The translations under genes and the position numbers were made by a program. A DNA stretch of 64,000 nucleotides from Gemmatimonadota bacterium (GTDB lineage Bacteria; Gemmatimonadota; Gemmatimonadetes; Longimicrobiales; Gaopeijiaceae): NCBI GenBank assembly GCA_022823365.1, contig JAJDXG010000019.1, forward strand, positions 124,001 through 188,000, read 5' to 3'. Positions 53,726-63,814 of this stretch are shown in pieces. Position 1 is the stretch's first letter, and each line of letters starts with the position of its first letter. A model generated the notes under the pieces. That model made no database searches. It was not told the DNA's origin and saw only the letters and a list, made by a program, of their open reading frames with translations.

Positions 53726-56348
53726 CGACAGTGACCCGCAGCCACATGAACCGCCCGTTGAACCCGGCGGGTGCGTACTGGCTGTACTTGTTGCCAAGTC
53801 CCGTGAAGCGGTTCGGATTCAGTTCCGGATAGGCGTCGAGGACGTTGTCCGCGCCAAGGGTTGCCTGGACGTCGCCGCCAAACCGGTAGCTCAGCGACAG
53901 GTCGGCCATCCCGTAGCCACCGAAATCCTCGTCCTCCTCGGAATCGTACCAGCCGCCAAAGTAGTTGAAGCGGGCCACCGCGCTCAGCGGGCCCGCGTTG
54001 TGACGAACCGAGATAATGGCGCGGTCGCGAGGCAAGCCGAATTCGTAGTCCCTGATCTCCTTCTCATCGGCCAGGGGCCCGCCGGGCGTGAACTCTTCCA
54101 CGATCGTCAGGGTCCGGCTGAGAGCGGCGTCCAGGACGGTGACACCGCCCCCGACCTCGAAGACGTAGCTGCCCACCGCCTCGCAACCTCGTGTCGAAGT
54201 GGTGAAGTCGTTGTTGAAGTAGTTGATGTAGTTCCAGCTGCGGGCCGAGGCCAGGCCATCAGACTCGAGCGTCGCGATCAGATCGTCGCGGACCCGGTCC
54301 TGACCGAGATCGGGCCGGTTGAGCTCGATGTCCCTGGAGAGGGCCAGGCGATCCGCGACGCGGATGTCGAAGCAGTCGAGAGTGGCCGCTGCCGGCGCCC
54401 GGTCCCAGACGAGACCGAGCGACACATTGCGCGACCGCTCCGGCTTGAGGGACCGGCCCCCGAGCGCCATCCCGACGGGGCTGGAGGGCGCGATCGTCGC
54501 AACGATCGACACCTGCCGCTCGTCGCCGGAACCGGCGTTCTTCGAGGTCGCGTTGATCGCGTTGGCCTGTCCGGGGGTTGGGGCGCGGAAGCCTGTGCTC
54601 AAGGTGCCGCGGAGGGCCAGATTCGCGTCGAGTCGCGCGCGGCTGGAGAGTTTTCCGTTCGTGGTGGCTCCGAAGTCGCCGTAGTACTCGAAGCGCGCGG
54701 CTGCCCCGACGGTCCAACCCTCCCGGAGTTCCGTCTCCGTCTCCAGATAGGCTCCAGCGCTGCTTCGCGCCCACCGCCCCCCGGTGTCGTCGCTGAATCC
54801 GGGAAACCCGTTCGAACCTGCCGTGAAACCCTGGCTCTGCAGGTCCACCGTCCTGCCGTTCCACTCGAACGTGCGGGCCCACGAGTCAGGCTCCCCGCTG
54901 CGAATCCGGAACACCTCCCGGCGCCACTCGGCGCCGAAGGCGAAGGTGAGATCGGACCCGCCGGGGCCGTACCCTTGCACGGGGTAGGAGAAGTCCGCGT
55001 TGAGGTTCGCCTCGTCCTGGCGGTAGGCGCCGGGATCGAATTCGAAGTCGCCGGGGTTGGCCGGCCCCAGCGCCGCGTTGACTGTGTTGCGGATGAAGAA
55101 ATCCACATCGCTCGTGCCCGTCGAGCCGCTGAGATCCCACGCGAGCCCGGAATCGGACTCGGCACGCACCCCCGCCACCGCGGAATAGTCCCGGGTGTTG
55201 CCGCCGAAGCGCGGCGTGAAGCCGCCGGGGAAGAACTGGTTCATCACGAAGCAGTTCGGATGGTCCCGGTTGAAGTTGGTCGCCAGGAAGGTCCCGTTCC
55301 GATAGTAGTCGCCCCGGGGGTCGAGCATCGTGGGACACCCGCCGCTGCCGTCACCGGTCAAGTCCCCCACCAGACGATGTGCGCCCCGCGTGTACACGCC
55401 CTCGCGGCTGTCGGGGTTGCGGTAGTAGAAGCCGCCGTCGGTCTCCTTGCGGGCGTAGTTCCCGAAGGCGTAGAGACGGGTGTCGTTCCCGACCGGAACG
55501 CCGAGGTTCAGGAAGGTCTTGAGGTCGCCGCCCACGTTCGGGCTTCCCCAGATCTGCGCCGGGTTGGGGACGTGGACGTTGCCCGCGGCCTCCAGCGCCG
55601 CCGCGTCGTCCCGCTGCACGCTGCGGACCGTCTCGTCCGCCTGACCGAGTTCGGCACTCAGGTTGAGGAATCCGTCGTCGAAGAGCGGCAGCCCTGCGTT
55701 GACCGCGACATGGGTCCGTCTGCCGTCGCCTTCCGCGGTCAGTCCGTACCCGGCCTCGGCCTGAAGCCCGTCGCGATCATCCTTCAGAACGAAGTTCATG
55801 ACGCCGGCGATGGCATCGGAGCCGTATTGAGCCGCCGCGCCATCCCGCAGCACCTCGACCCGCTGCAGCGCGATCGAGGGAATCACCGACAGGTCCGGTC
55901 CCTGCGCACCTTCGGAGGCCTTGGGCACCAGCCAGGCGATGACCGACCCGCGGTGACGGCGCTTGCCGTTCACGAGCACGAGCGTGTGATCCGCGGCCAG
56001 ATTGCGGACGTTGGGAGGCCGCACGATGGTCGCTCCGTCCGCGATGGGCTGGGTGTTGACGCTCAAGGTCGGGACGACGGTGCGCAGCAGGTCCAGCAGA
56101 TCGACCGCTCCCTGTGTCCGCACGGTGGCTCCGCTGACAACGTGCACCGGCGAGTAGGACTCGATGGCGGTTCTGCCGCCGCGCCGCGTACCGACGACAA
56201 CGATCTCGGCCAACTCCATCACCGCCGGCACGGTATCGGGGGCGGGGAGCGTGTCGGGGGGCTCCTGTGCCCGCAGCGCCGGGGTCATGGCCGCAGGAGC
56301 CATCCCGAGCAGCAGGGTGGCGGCGGGCCCAGCCCGGAGCGCGCTCAC
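53703..56348 (-). CDS. TonB-dependent receptor
   Basis: An 881-aa outer-membrane receptor. Signal peptide about 1-27, TonB box-like AEIVVVGTRR (about 47-56), plug about 60-180 (VLVNGKRRHRG, VEVLRDGAAAQYGSDAIAGV), barrel to about 870 (RFMWLRVTV near the end). Start is GTG at 56348, overlapping the stop of rluB (GTGA). It is an unusual end for a housekeeping string and may be translated through coupling. No iron or cobalamin motif is recognisable; substrate unknown. Confidence 0.88.
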   Translation of the reverse strand: MSALRAGPAATLLLGMAPAAMTPALRAQEPPDTLPAPDTVPAVMELAEIVVVGTRRGGRTAIESYSPVHVVSGATVRTQGAVDLLDLLRTVVPTLSVNTQPIADGATIVRPPNVRNLAADHTLVLVNGKRRHRGSVIAWLVPKASEGAQGPDLSVIPSIALQRVEVLRDGAAAQYGSDAIAGVMNFVLKDDRDGLQAEAGYGLTAEGDGRRTHVAVNAGLPLFDDGFLNLSAELGQADETVRSVQRDDAAALEAAGNVHVPNPAQIWGSPNVGGDLKTFLNLGVPVGNDTRLYAFGNYARKETDGGFYYRNPDSREGVYTRGAHRLVGDLTGDGSGGCPTMLDPRGDYYRNGTFLATNFNRDHPNCFVMNQFFPGGFTPRFGGNTRDYSAVAGVRAESDSGLAWDLSGSTGTSDVDFFIRNTVNAALGPANPGDFEFDPGAYRQDEANLNADFSYPVQGYGPGGSDLTFAFGAEWRREVFRIRSGEPDSWARTFEWNGRTVDLQSQGFTAGSNGFPGFSDDTGGRWARSSAGAYLETETELREGWTVGAAARFEYYGDFGATTNGKLSSRARLDANLALRGTLSTGFRAPTPGQANAINATSKNAGSGDERQVSIVATIAPSSPVGMALGGRSLKPERSRNVSLGLVWDRAPAAATLDCFDIRVADRLALSRDIELNRPDLGQDRVRDDLIATLESDGLASARSWNYINYFNNDFTTSTRGCEAVGSYVFEVGGGVTVLDAALSRTLTIVEEFTPGGPLADEKEIRDYEFGLPRDRAIISVRHNAGPLSAVARFNYFGGWYDSEEDEDFGGYGMADLSLSYRFGGDVQATLGADNVLDAYPELNPNRFTGLGNKYSQYAPAGFNGRFMWLRVTVATSPPLP

Positions 56349-57211
56349 GCAGGCCGCCCTCGGTCGCCCCTAACGACAATCCGGGAATCGGTGCCGGGGG
56401 AAGTGCTTCCACGCGCTGCCCGGGAGCCGAACGCGCGCAACTTCTCCAGAGCCGCCACCTCGGCCTCCGTCGGATCCCGCCACTCCCCGCGGCCGAGGCC
56501 GGCGAGTTCGACCGGGCCGAAGCGCACGCGCTTGAGCCGCTGGACCGGGTGTCCGACCGCCCGGCACATCCGCCGCACCTCGCGCTTGCGTCCCTCCGTA
56601 AGGACCAGTTGGAGGACGGAGCGGGGTGAACCACGCTCCAGGACGCGAGCGCGTCTCGCCCGGGCGAGGCCGTCTTCCAGCCTGACCCCGGACACAAGGC
56701 GCCTCAGGACATCGCGCGAAGGCAATCCGGCGACCCACGCCCGGTATTCCCGCTCCACCCGGTAGCGCGGGTGCGCGAGCAGATGCGCCAGGTCCCCGTC
56801 GTTGGTAAGGAGCAGCAACCCCTCCGTGGCCCGGTCCAGCCGGCCCACGTGAACGAGCCCGCGCAACGATTCGGGCAGGAGGTCGTAGACGGTGTCGCGG
56901 CCCCGGTCGTCACGCCGAGTCGTGAGAAAGCCCGGCGGCTTGTTCAGCATCACCCAGCGGACCGGTCCCGGCCGCACGCGCACACCGTCCACGACCACCT
57001 CGTCGACTTCGGGGCGCACGCGCGTGCCGAGCACCGTGGCCGGCCGGCCGTTCACCCGTACCCGACCCGACACGATCAGCATTTCCGCCCGCCGGCGGGA
57101 CGCGACGCCCGCGCGCGCGATGACCTTCTGCAGCCGCTCCCCTCGGTCCGGCCCGGTGAAGGCCTTCGGTGCCCCGGTCACGCCGCGGCCGACCACCGGC
57201 CGGCGGTCCAT
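56345..57211 (-). CDS. rluB: RsuA/RluB-family ribosomal pseudouridine synthase
   Basis: A 288-aa enzyme with an N-terminal S4 RNA-binding domain (about 24-80, RLQKVIARAGVASRRRAEML). The catalytic domain has HVGRLDRATEGLLLLTNDG, whose aspartate is the catalytic one, and EGRKREVRRMCRAVGHPV. It modifies 23S rRNA, as RluB does; RsuA/RluE members look alike. It follows scpB, as in many bacteria. A Ser/Gly/Arg-rich tail of about 25 residues is at the end. The start's ribosome site is weak. Confidence 0.9.
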   Translation of the reverse strand: MDRRPVVGRGVTGAPKAFTGPDRGERLQKVIARAGVASRRRAEMLIVSGRVRVNGRPATVLGTRVRPEVDEVVVDGVRVRPGPVRWVMLNKPPGFLTTRRDDRGRDTVYDLLPESLRGLVHVGRLDRATEGLLLLTNDGDLAHLLAHPRYRVEREYRAWVAGLPSRDVLRRLVSGVRLEDGLARARRARVLERGSPRSVLQLVLTEGRKREVRRMCRAVGHPVQRLKRVRFGPVELAGLGRGEWRDPTEAEVAALEKLRAFGSRAARGSTSPGTDSRIVVRGDRGRPA

Positions 57212-57236
57212 CCCTGGCCGAGCCGTCCCGGGGCGT

Positions 57237-57821
57237 TCACTCCGCGGCTGCCTGCGCGCCCGCCTCCCCCGCCGTCGGCTCGACCTCGAGCGGCCCCGGC
57301 TCCCGGAGCACGACCGGGAGTTCCGCCGGCCGCGGCAGCTCGTCGAGCGACTGCAGGCCGAAGTGTTCGAGAAAGTGACCGGTGGTCCCGTAGAGCAGCG
57401 GTCTGCCGATCCCTTCTCCGCGTCCGGTGACTTCGATCAGATCGCGGTCGACGAGGGTGCGAATCACACCGGCGCAGTTCACCCCGCGGATGTACTCCAT
57501 CTCGATGCGGCCCACGGGCTGACGGTAGGCGACGATGGCAAGCGTCTCCAGCGCCGGCCTGGAGAGGCGTGCCGGCCTCGGCACCGTGTCGAATCGCTCC
57601 AGGTAGGGCGCGAACTCCGGACGTGTCAGCAGCTGATGCCCGCCGGCGATCTCCACCAGCTGGAAGGCCCGTTCGCCATCGTCGTACTCGCGCCCGAGCG
57701 CCGCGATGGCCTCGGCGACCACATCTTCGTCCAGGCTCTCGTCCGCGCGCGCGATCTCCTCCGCGGTCAGCGGGGCATCGCTCGAGAACAGGATCGCCTC
57801 GACCACCTGCGCCGGGTTCAC
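57237..57821 (-). CDS. scpB: Segregation and condensation protein B
   Basis: A 194-aa SMC accessory protein with two winged helices (about 5-75 and 85-160). LETLAIVAYRQPVGRIEMEYIRGV is the typical signature. It dimerises and binds ScpA in the Smc-ScpAB condensin. The GTG at 57821 overlaps scpA's stop (GTGA); the longer reading is out of context. An Ala/Glu-rich tail closes it. Confidence 0.92.
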   Translation of the reverse strand: MNPAQVVEAILFSSDAPLTAEEIARADESLDEDVVAEAIAALGREYDDGERAFQLVEIAGGHQLLTRPEFAPYLERFDTVPRPARLSRPALETLAIVAYRQPVGRIEMEYIRGVNCAGVIRTLVDRDLIEVTGRGEGIGRPLLYGTTGHFLEHFGLQSLDELPRPAELPVVLREPGPLEVEPTAGEAGAQAAAE

Positions 57822-58600
57822 GCGGCTTCCCCGCCGGCGTTCTCGGATTCCACCGCCGAGGCAGCCCGCCGATAGAGCCAGAGCTCGGCAAAGGGCCGGG
57901 TCTGGCGCAGGCGCACCTGTCGGCGGCGGGCGAGTTCGAGCCCGGCCAGCAGCGTCATGACCCCGTGCATGCGCGCGCGCCAGGAACCGATCAGGCGGGA
58001 GAACTCGATGCGCCCGACGGTGCGCAGCCGATCGCGGATCAGGGCGATCTTCTCCTCCATCGACACCAGGCGGGTCTCTACGCGGGGGGGGACATGGGGC
58101 CGCGGAAGCTCGACTGCGAGCGCGGCTTCCCATACCTCGTCCCAGGTCGTGTCCAGCGGGGTGTCACGGGGCGCGGGGCGCGGACGCGGCGGCACGTAGC
58201 CCTTCGCCCAGCGGCGCATCCTGCGCGCCTCCATGATCTCCAGCCGGGACGAGATCTCGCGCACCTGCTCGTACTCCAGCAGGCGCCGGACCAGCTCGGC
58301 GCGGGGATCCTCGTCCTCCTCCTCCCTGCGGTGCGGAAGCAGCATGCGCGCCTTGATACCGATCAGGATTGCGGCCATCTCGACGAACTCCCCGGCACCC
58401 TCGAGTTCCTCCGCCCCGATCCCGCCCACGACCTTGAGGAACTGGTCGGTGATGGTGGCGACGGGGATGTCGAAGATGTCGATGTCCTGCTGCCGGATGA
58501 GGTGCAGCAGCAGGTCCAGCGGCCCCTGGAAGCGCTCCAGCGCGACCACGAACAACTCCCGGCGCTCCCCCGCGGCGAAGTCGAAGGGCGTCAGAGCCAC
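57818..58600 (-). CDS. scpA: Segregation and condensation protein A
   Basis: A 260-aa kleisin that bridges Smc heads. The N-terminus has the conserved FQGPLDLLLHLIRQQDIDIFDIP (about 24-46) and VEMAAILIGIKARMLLP; the C-terminus has a winged helix (about 185-255). Pairs with scpB by a 4-bp overlap. It also overlaps the M50 protease by 10 bp, so the genes are cotranscribed. Confidence 0.92.
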   Translation of the reverse strand: MALTPFDFAAGERRELFVVALERFQGPLDLLLHLIRQQDIDIFDIPVATITDQFLKVVGGIGAEELEGAGEFVEMAAILIGIKARMLLPHRREEEDEDPRAELVRRLLEYEQVREISSRLEIMEARRMRRWAKGYVPPRPRPAPRDTPLDTTWDEVWEAALAVELPRPHVPPRVETRLVSMEEKIALIRDRLRTVGRIEFSRLIGSWRARMHGVMTLLAGLELARRRQVRLRQTRPFAELWLYRRAASAVESENAGGEAA

Positions 58601-59250
58601 AGATCGATGAAGTCCTGGGCCGCCCCCATGAAGAAACGAACCGGTGCGAGGACGATGGAGAAGAACGGACCCGGCAACAGGAAGAACACGGCGAGGAGGA
58701 TGAGCATGCCGTAGCGTCCCAGACGACGGTAGGCAACGCCGAGGTGCGTGGGCAGCAGGTGGTAGAGGACGTGAGATCCGTCGAGGGGCGGGATGGGGAC
58801 CAGGTTGAAGAACGCGAGCACGAGATTGATCAGGATGCCGAGCTCCGCGATGCGCACCGCCACATTCATCGGGCCGGCCAGCGCCCCGCCGCTCACCTGA
58901 GCGGTCTTCACCAGCAGCGCGGCGAGCAGGGTGAATCCCGCCGCCAGGATCAGGTTGGCCGCGATGCCCGCCAGCGACACGCGGATGTCGCCGCCCCGGT
59001 AGTTGTGATACTTGCGGGGGTTGACGGGCACCGGCTTCGCCCAGCCGAAGAGGAACCCGGCGTTCATGAAGTAGAGGCCGAGCGGCACCAGAATCGACCC
59101 GATGAGATCGATGTGCGGGAGCGGGTTGAGAGTTATGCGCCCGAGCGTGTAGGCGGTGTCGTCGCCCTCACGCAGCGCGACCCAGGCGTGCGCGACTTCG
59201 TGGACGATGATCGAAAGGAGGAGGACGGGAATCAGCAGGAGAATATCCAT
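58591..59250 (-). CDS. Site-2 protease-like M50 metallopeptidase
   Basis: A 219-aa intramembrane zinc protease of the minimal type. The zinc motif HEVAH (17-21) lies in the first helix, and the second is NLVPIPPLDGSHV, where the aspartate binds zinc. Four or more helices. Such short M50 proteins often precede scpA, as here. The substrate is unknown. It overlaps scpA by 10 bp and starts the string M50-scpA-scpB-rluB. Confidence 0.9.
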   Translation of the reverse strand: MDILLLIPVLLLSIIVHEVAHAWVALREGDDTAYTLGRITLNPLPHIDLIGSILVPLGLYFMNAGFLFGWAKPVPVNPRKYHNYRGGDIRVSLAGIAANLILAAGFTLLAALLVKTAQVSGGALAGPMNVAVRIAELGILINLVLAFFNLVPIPPLDGSHVLYHLLPTHLGVAYRRLGRYGMLILLAVFFLLPGPFFSIVLAPVRFFMGAAQDFIDLWL

Positions 59251-59293
59251 TGCACCCGGAAGCTACCGGCGGGTGCACCCGACCGCTACCCGG

Positions 59294-59322
59294 TTGATTC
59301 CCAAGGCGCAATTGGGTATCCT
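59294..59322 (+). promoter_or_regulatory. Promoter of rpsT
   Basis: TTGATT (59294-59299) and TATCCT (59317-59322) are 17 bp apart, about 40 bp before the start codon. Both match sigma-70 boxes at 4 of 6. Confidence 0.5.
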
Positions 59323-59364
59323 CCGCAGCTTGCAGAAGAAGGACCGCACGATCCGGGGAACAGG

Positions 59365-59619
59365 ATGCCGAACGTCAAGAGCGCGATAAAGCGGATGAAC
59401 AAGAGCCGGGAGCAGAATGCCCGCAACCGCGCGAAGCGTTCCCGTCTGCGCACGGCGCTCAAGAAGGTGCGCGAAGCCACCGACGCCGAGAGCGCCCAGG
59501 CCCGGTTTCGCGAGGCCCAGGTCCTGCTGGATCGGGCCGCAACTTCCCGCCTGCTGCACCCGAACGCCGTCGCCCGCATGAAGAGCGCGCTGGCGCGTCG
59601 GGTGAACTCCCTGGGTTGA
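59365..59619 (+). CDS. rpsT: 30S ribosomal protein S20
   Basis: An 84-aa, very basic three-helix protein that binds 16S rRNA. MPNVKSAIKRMNKSREQNAR is the typical start and LHPNAVARMKSALARRVNSL the typical end. A longer in-frame reading upstream is not supported. A candidate promoter precedes it; a hairpin follows. Confidence 0.96.
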   Translation: MPNVKSAIKRMNKSREQNARNRAKRSRLRTALKKVREATDAESAQARFREAQVLLDRAATSRLLHPNAVARMKSALARRVNSLG

Positions 59620-59630
59620 GGTAAGCGCCC

Positions 59631-59652
59631 GGGGCTTTCTTGCCCCAAAGCC
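59631..59652 (+). terminator. Weak terminator hairpin after rpsT
   Basis: Two alternative stems overlap: GGGGC/GCCCC (59631-59646) and GGCTTT/AAAGCC (59633-59652). Both are short. Confidence 0.35.
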
Positions 59653-59749
59653 GCTGCGCCCCAAGCTTTCCCGTGCAGTTGTTGTCGGCGCATGGGGCCG
59701 CACCACGCCTCCGGCCACCTATGTCGCCGATCCGGCCCGGAGCGCACCC

Positions 59750-61474
59750 ATGACGACCTCGCCTCCCCCGCAGGACCGCGCCGCACGCATTCCTCCCGCC
59801 CTCGCCTTCTGTTGCTTCCTGGCCATCGCGGTCGTCTTCGGCGTTCTGTTCGCGACCTCGGCGGCCACGCCGCAGGAGTGGCGGCACCACGGAGGCGACC
59901 CCGGCGAGACCTACTTCAGCCGGCTCGACCAGATCGACGCCGCCAACGTTGCCGGGCTGGAGGTTGCCTGGAGCTGGGAGATTCCCAAGACCGGCGCGCG
60001 GATCGAAGCTACGCCTCTGATCGCCGACGGCGTCCTCTACGCGACGGGCCCATTCAGCATGGTCTTCGCCCTCGATGCCGCCACGGGCGCGGAGATATGG
60101 CGCTGGGACCCCGGCATTCCGACCGAGGACCGCGGCGGCCCGCGCACCTGCTGCGGCGACGTCAACCGGGGGGCCGCGCTCCACAGCGACAAGGTGATCG
60201 CGGGGCTCCTGGACGGGCGGCTGGTTGCGCTCAACCGGGCGGACGGGTCGCTGGCGTGGTCGACGCAGACCACCCCTCCCGGGTCCGACTATTCCGTAAC
60301 GGGCGCGCCCCGGGTCATGGGCGACATCGTGGTCATCGGCAACGCCGGCGCGGAGTATGGGGTGCGCGGCTACGTCACCGCCTACGATGCCGACACGGGG
60401 GAGCAGTTGTGGCGGACCTACACCGTTCCAGGCAACCCGGCGCTCGGGTTCGAGAGCGACGCCATGCGCGCCGCGGCGGAGACCTGGACGGGGGAGTGGT
60501 AGATCGTCGGAGGCGGCGGCACCGTGTGGGACGGAATGGCCGCCGACCCCGAGGCCGGCCTCCTGTACATCGGCACCGGCAACGGATCGCCCTGGAGCCG
60601 CGACAACCGCAGCCCCGGCGGCGGCGACAACCTCTACCTCTCCTCGATTCTCGCCCTCGATCCCGCGGACGGCGCTCTGCGCTGGCACTACCAGACGACC
60701 CCCGGCGACGACTGGGACTACACCGCCACCCAGCCGCTGATGCTGCTGGACCTCACCATCGACGGGCGCGAGCGCGAGGTCATCGTCCAGGCACCCAAGA
60801 ACGGCTTCTTCTACGTCATCGACCGGCATACCGGCGAGCTCATCTCCGCCGAGGCCTTCGCCGACGACCTCACCTGGGCCACTCACGTCGACCTGGAGAC
60901 GGGCCGTCCGGTCGAGACGCCGGAGGCGCGCTACGGGAAGACCGGCGCGGTGTGGCTGTCGCCCAGCCCCAGCGGCGCGCACAACTGGCCTCCCATGTCG
61001 TGGAATCCGGCGACCGGCCTCGTCTATCTCCCTGCCAGGAACAACGTCTCCTTCTTCGAGAAGGAAGAGGGTTTCGAGTACACCGCCGGCGTCTGGAACA
61101 CCGGCACCGTGCGCGGCGCCGACGCCGGCCCGCGTCCCGAGCGGCCCCCACTCAAGGGCCCTTCGAACCTGCTCCTGGCCTGGGATCCCGCCGAGAATCG
61201 GGAAGCCTGGCGCGTGCCCGCGGACGGAGGCCACGGCGGAACGCTGTCCACCGGCGGCGGCCTGGTGTTCTGGGGCACAGGATCGCGGCTGGTCGCGCTC
61301 GACGCCCGAACCGGGCGGGAACTCTGGGAGGCGGAGCTGGACGGGCGGCCCGGCTCTCCGGTGACCTACTCCGCCGGGGGGCGGCAATACGTCGTGATCG
61401 GCTCCGGGCAGTCGAGCGGGAGGGTTCTCCCGCGGATGTGGGCGTTCGCGTTGCCGGAAGAGCCTGCCCGTTAG
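59750..61474 (+). pseudogene. PQQ-dependent dehydrogenase interrupted by an in-frame TAG
   Basis: A 575-codon quinoprotein gene, N-terminal transmembrane segment about 22-42. Blades include VFALDAATGAEIWRWD, YDADTGEQLWRTY and ALDARTGRELWEAE. The frame is broken only at TAG 60500-60502, inside a motif that in relatives reads GEWWxxGGGGTVWD. Here it reads GEW-stop-IVGGGG, with the same frame continuing. A TGG-to-TAG change explains it. The rest shows no decay, so the loss is recent, an assembly error, or the codon is read through. It has no cytochrome partner next to it, unlike the 42-kb copy. The last bases overlap pyrC's end. Confidence 0.75.
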
Positions 61475-62763
61475 CCTCCGTCCCTCCAGACGATCGCCCC
61501 GCCGACGACCGTCATCACAGCCTTCCCGGTGAGTTCCAGCCCGGAGAAGGGCGTGTTGCGGCTCTTGGACAGGAATCGCGTCGGGTCGACGGCCCAGGTG
61601 CGGGCGGGGTCGATGAGGGTCACGTCGGCCACGCTGCCCGGGGCCAGGGTTCCGCCCGGCAGGTTGAAAGCGCGCGCGGGGGAAGGGCTCATGCGCTCGA
61701 TGGCGGTGGGCAGGTCGATGAGGCCCTCGCCGACGACGTGGGTGAGCACAAGCCCGACCGCGGTCTCCAGCCCCACGATGCCGAAGGGCGCGTCGTCGAA
61801 CGCGGACTCCTTCTCGTCGTAGTGGTGGGGGGCGTGGTCGGTCGCGATCACGTCCAGGGTGCCGTCGGCAAGGCCCGCGCGCACGGCGGCCACGTCGGCG
61901 TCGGTGCGGAGCGGCGGGTTCATCTTGGCATCGGTGCGGTACCCCTCGACCGCCGCCTCGGTGAGGATGAGGTGGTGGGGGGACGCCTCCGCGGTCGCGC
62001 GCACCCCGCGCGCCTTCGCCTGCCGGATCGCCTCCACCCCCCACGCGGTGGAGACATGCTGGAGGTGGATGCGACCGCCGGTGAGTTCGGCCAGCAGCAG
62101 GTCGCGCACGATGTGGATGTCCTCCGAGGCGTTGGGCTTGCCCACCAGGCCGAGGCGCGCGGACACGAGACCCTCGTTCATGCTGCCCTCACGTGACAGC
62201 CCCAGGTCCTCGGGGTGGTCGGCGACCGGAATGCCGAACGGCAGGGCGTACTCGAGCGCCAGCCGCATCAGCCCGGAGTCCATGACCGGATGGCCGTCGT
62301 CGGTGATGCCGACCGCGCCCGCCGCCACCATCTCGCCGATCTCCGCCAGCTTCTTCCCCTCCTGGCGGACGGAGATGGCCCCCAGCGGGTAGACGCGCGC
62401 GCCTCCCGCCCGCCGCCCTTCCGCCACCACGAAGCCCACCGATGCGGGATCGTCGATGGGCGGGCTGGTGTTGGGCATGGCGCACACGGCGGTGAAGCCC
62501 CCCGCGGCCGCGGCGCGCGCGCCGGTGGCGATGGTTTCCTTGTGCTCCCCGCCCGGCTCGCGCAGGTGCACGTGCACGTCGATCAGGCCGGGCGCGACCA
62601 CCAGCCCGCGCGCCTCCGCGACCTCCGCGTCGGCAGGACCCTCCACCCGGCTACCGCACTCGGCCACCCGCCCGTCGAGCAGCAGCAGATCGCCGGTGGC
62701 GTCCATGCCCGCGGCCGGGTCGATGATCCTCCCTCCCCGAATCCAGAGCGGGCGCGGTGTCAT
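61471..62763 (-). CDS. pyrC: Dihydroorotase
   Basis: A 430-aa class I dihydroorotase (third step of UMP synthesis). HVHLREPG (about 64-71) holds two zinc ligands. VGITDDGHPV has an aspartate where type I members carry a carboxylated lysine. LQHVST, ADHPED and DVIATDHAPHH complete the site. The N-terminal strand region (IIDPAAGMDATGDLLLLDGR) is usual. It starts 70 bp after pyrB. Converges on the broken PQQ gene with a 4-bp overlap. Confidence 0.93.
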   Translation of the reverse strand: MTPRPLWIRGGRIIDPAAGMDATGDLLLLDGRVAECGSRVEGPADAEVAEARGLVVAPGLIDVHVHLREPGGEHKETIATGARAAAAGGFTAVCAMPNTSPPIDDPASVGFVVAEGRRAGGARVYPLGAISVRQEGKKLAEIGEMVAAGAVGITDDGHPVMDSGLMRLALEYALPFGIPVADHPEDLGLSREGSMNEGLVSARLGLVGKPNASEDIHIVRDLLLAELTGGRIHLQHVSTAWGVEAIRQAKARGVRATAEASPHHLILTEAAVEGYRTDAKMNPPLRTDADVAAVRAGLADGTLDVIATDHAPHHYDEKESAFDDAPFGIVGLETAVGLVLTHVVGEGLIDLPTAIERMSPSPARAFNLPGGTLAPGSVADVTLIDPARTWAVDPTRFLSKSRNTPFSGLELTGKAVMTVVGGAIVWRDGG

Positions 62764-62833
62764 GGCGCCCTCCCGCCCCCGGCCACCCCGGGAGAGGCGC
62801 GACGCGTTCGCCGTAACGCGAATGGGCGCGGGC

Positions 62834-63814
62834 TCACGCGACCTCCTCGGCCTTTGCCGCCTCGGCCTTCTCGGGCCGGCCGCCGGCCAGCAGGTAGAGC
62901 ACGGCCATGCGCACCGCCACCCCGTTGGTGACCTGCTCGAGGATCACCGAGTGGGGCCCGTCCGCCACGTCGCTGTCGATCTCCACCCCCCGGTTCATGG
63001 GGCCCGGGTGCAGGATGAGAAGCGGCTCGGACGCCGCCGCCAGCCGTGCGCGCGAGACCCCCCAGATGCGGTTGTACTCGCGCAGGCTGGGCACGAAGCC
63101 GGCTTCCATGCGCTCGAGCTGCAGACGCAGCACGTTGAGGGCGTGGGCCCACTCGATGGCCTCCTCCAGTCGATGGAAGATGCGCACCCCGAGTTCGCGC
63201 ATGTGCGGGGGAATGAGCGTCGGGGGACCGCACACGCCGACTTCGGCGCCCAGCGTCAGGAGCCCGAAGATGTTGGAGCGGGCCACCCGCGAGTGGCGCA
63301 CGTCCCCCACGATGCACACCCGCCGGCCGGCGATGGCGCCCAGGTGGTCGCGCAGCGTAAGCATGTCCAGCAGCGCCTGGGTGGGGTGCTCGTGCGCGCC
63401 GTCCCCCGCGTTGATCACGCTGGACGGGATGCGCTCCGCGAGGAAGCGCGCCGCCCCCGACGCCCAGTGCCGCATCACCACCATGTCGATCTTCATGGCC
63501 TCCAGGTTGCGGGCGGTGTCCACCAGAGTTTCCCCTTTCGCCACCGAAGACCGGCTCGCGCCGATGTTGACGGTATCCGCCGCGAGGCGCTTTTCCGCGA
63601 ACTCGAAGGAAATGCGCGTGCGCGTGGAGGCCTCGAAGAACAGGTTGACGATGGTGATGCCGCGCAGCGTGGGAACCTTCTTGATGCGCCGCTCGGAGAT
63701 CTCCTTGAACGGCTCCGCGGTGTCGAGGATGCTCGTGATCTGCCGGGCGCCGAGATGTTCGATGCCGACGAGGTCCTTGCCCAGCGCCGGAGCGGCGGCG
63801 GCGGAACGGCTCAC
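62834..63814 (-). CDS. pyrB: Aspartate carbamoyltransferase, catalytic chain
   Basis: A 326-aa enzyme joining carbamoyl phosphate and aspartate. [19 protein letters not shown] and [15 protein letters not shown] bind carbamoyl phosphate; LHPGPMNRG is the aspartate-side loop. I placed the start at the GTG at 63814, which overlaps pyrR's stop (GTGA); an earlier in-frame ATG would add a pyrR shadow. No regulatory chain is visible. A Glu/Ala tail ends the protein. Confidence 0.94.
   Translation of the reverse strand: MSRSAAAAPALGKDLVGIEHLGARQITSILDTAEPFKEISERRIKKVPTLRGITIVNLFFEASTRTRISFEFAEKRLAADTVNIGASRSSVAKGETLVDTARNLEAMKIDMVVMRHWASGAARFLAERIPSSVINAGDGAHEHPTQALLDMLTLRDHLGAIAGRRVCIVGDVRHSRVARSNIFGLLTLGAEVGVCGPPTLIPPHMRELGVRIFHRLEEAIEWAHALNVLRLQLERMEAGFVPSLREYNRIWGVSRARLAAASEPLLILHPGPMNRGVEIDSDVADGPHSVILEQVTNGVAVRMAVLYLLAGGRPEKAEAAKAEEVA

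Noticed and set aside
60500-60502. TAG as a pyrrolysine codon
   Set aside because: Relatives have Trp at this motif; no Pyl context seen, so a nonsense change or error is simpler.
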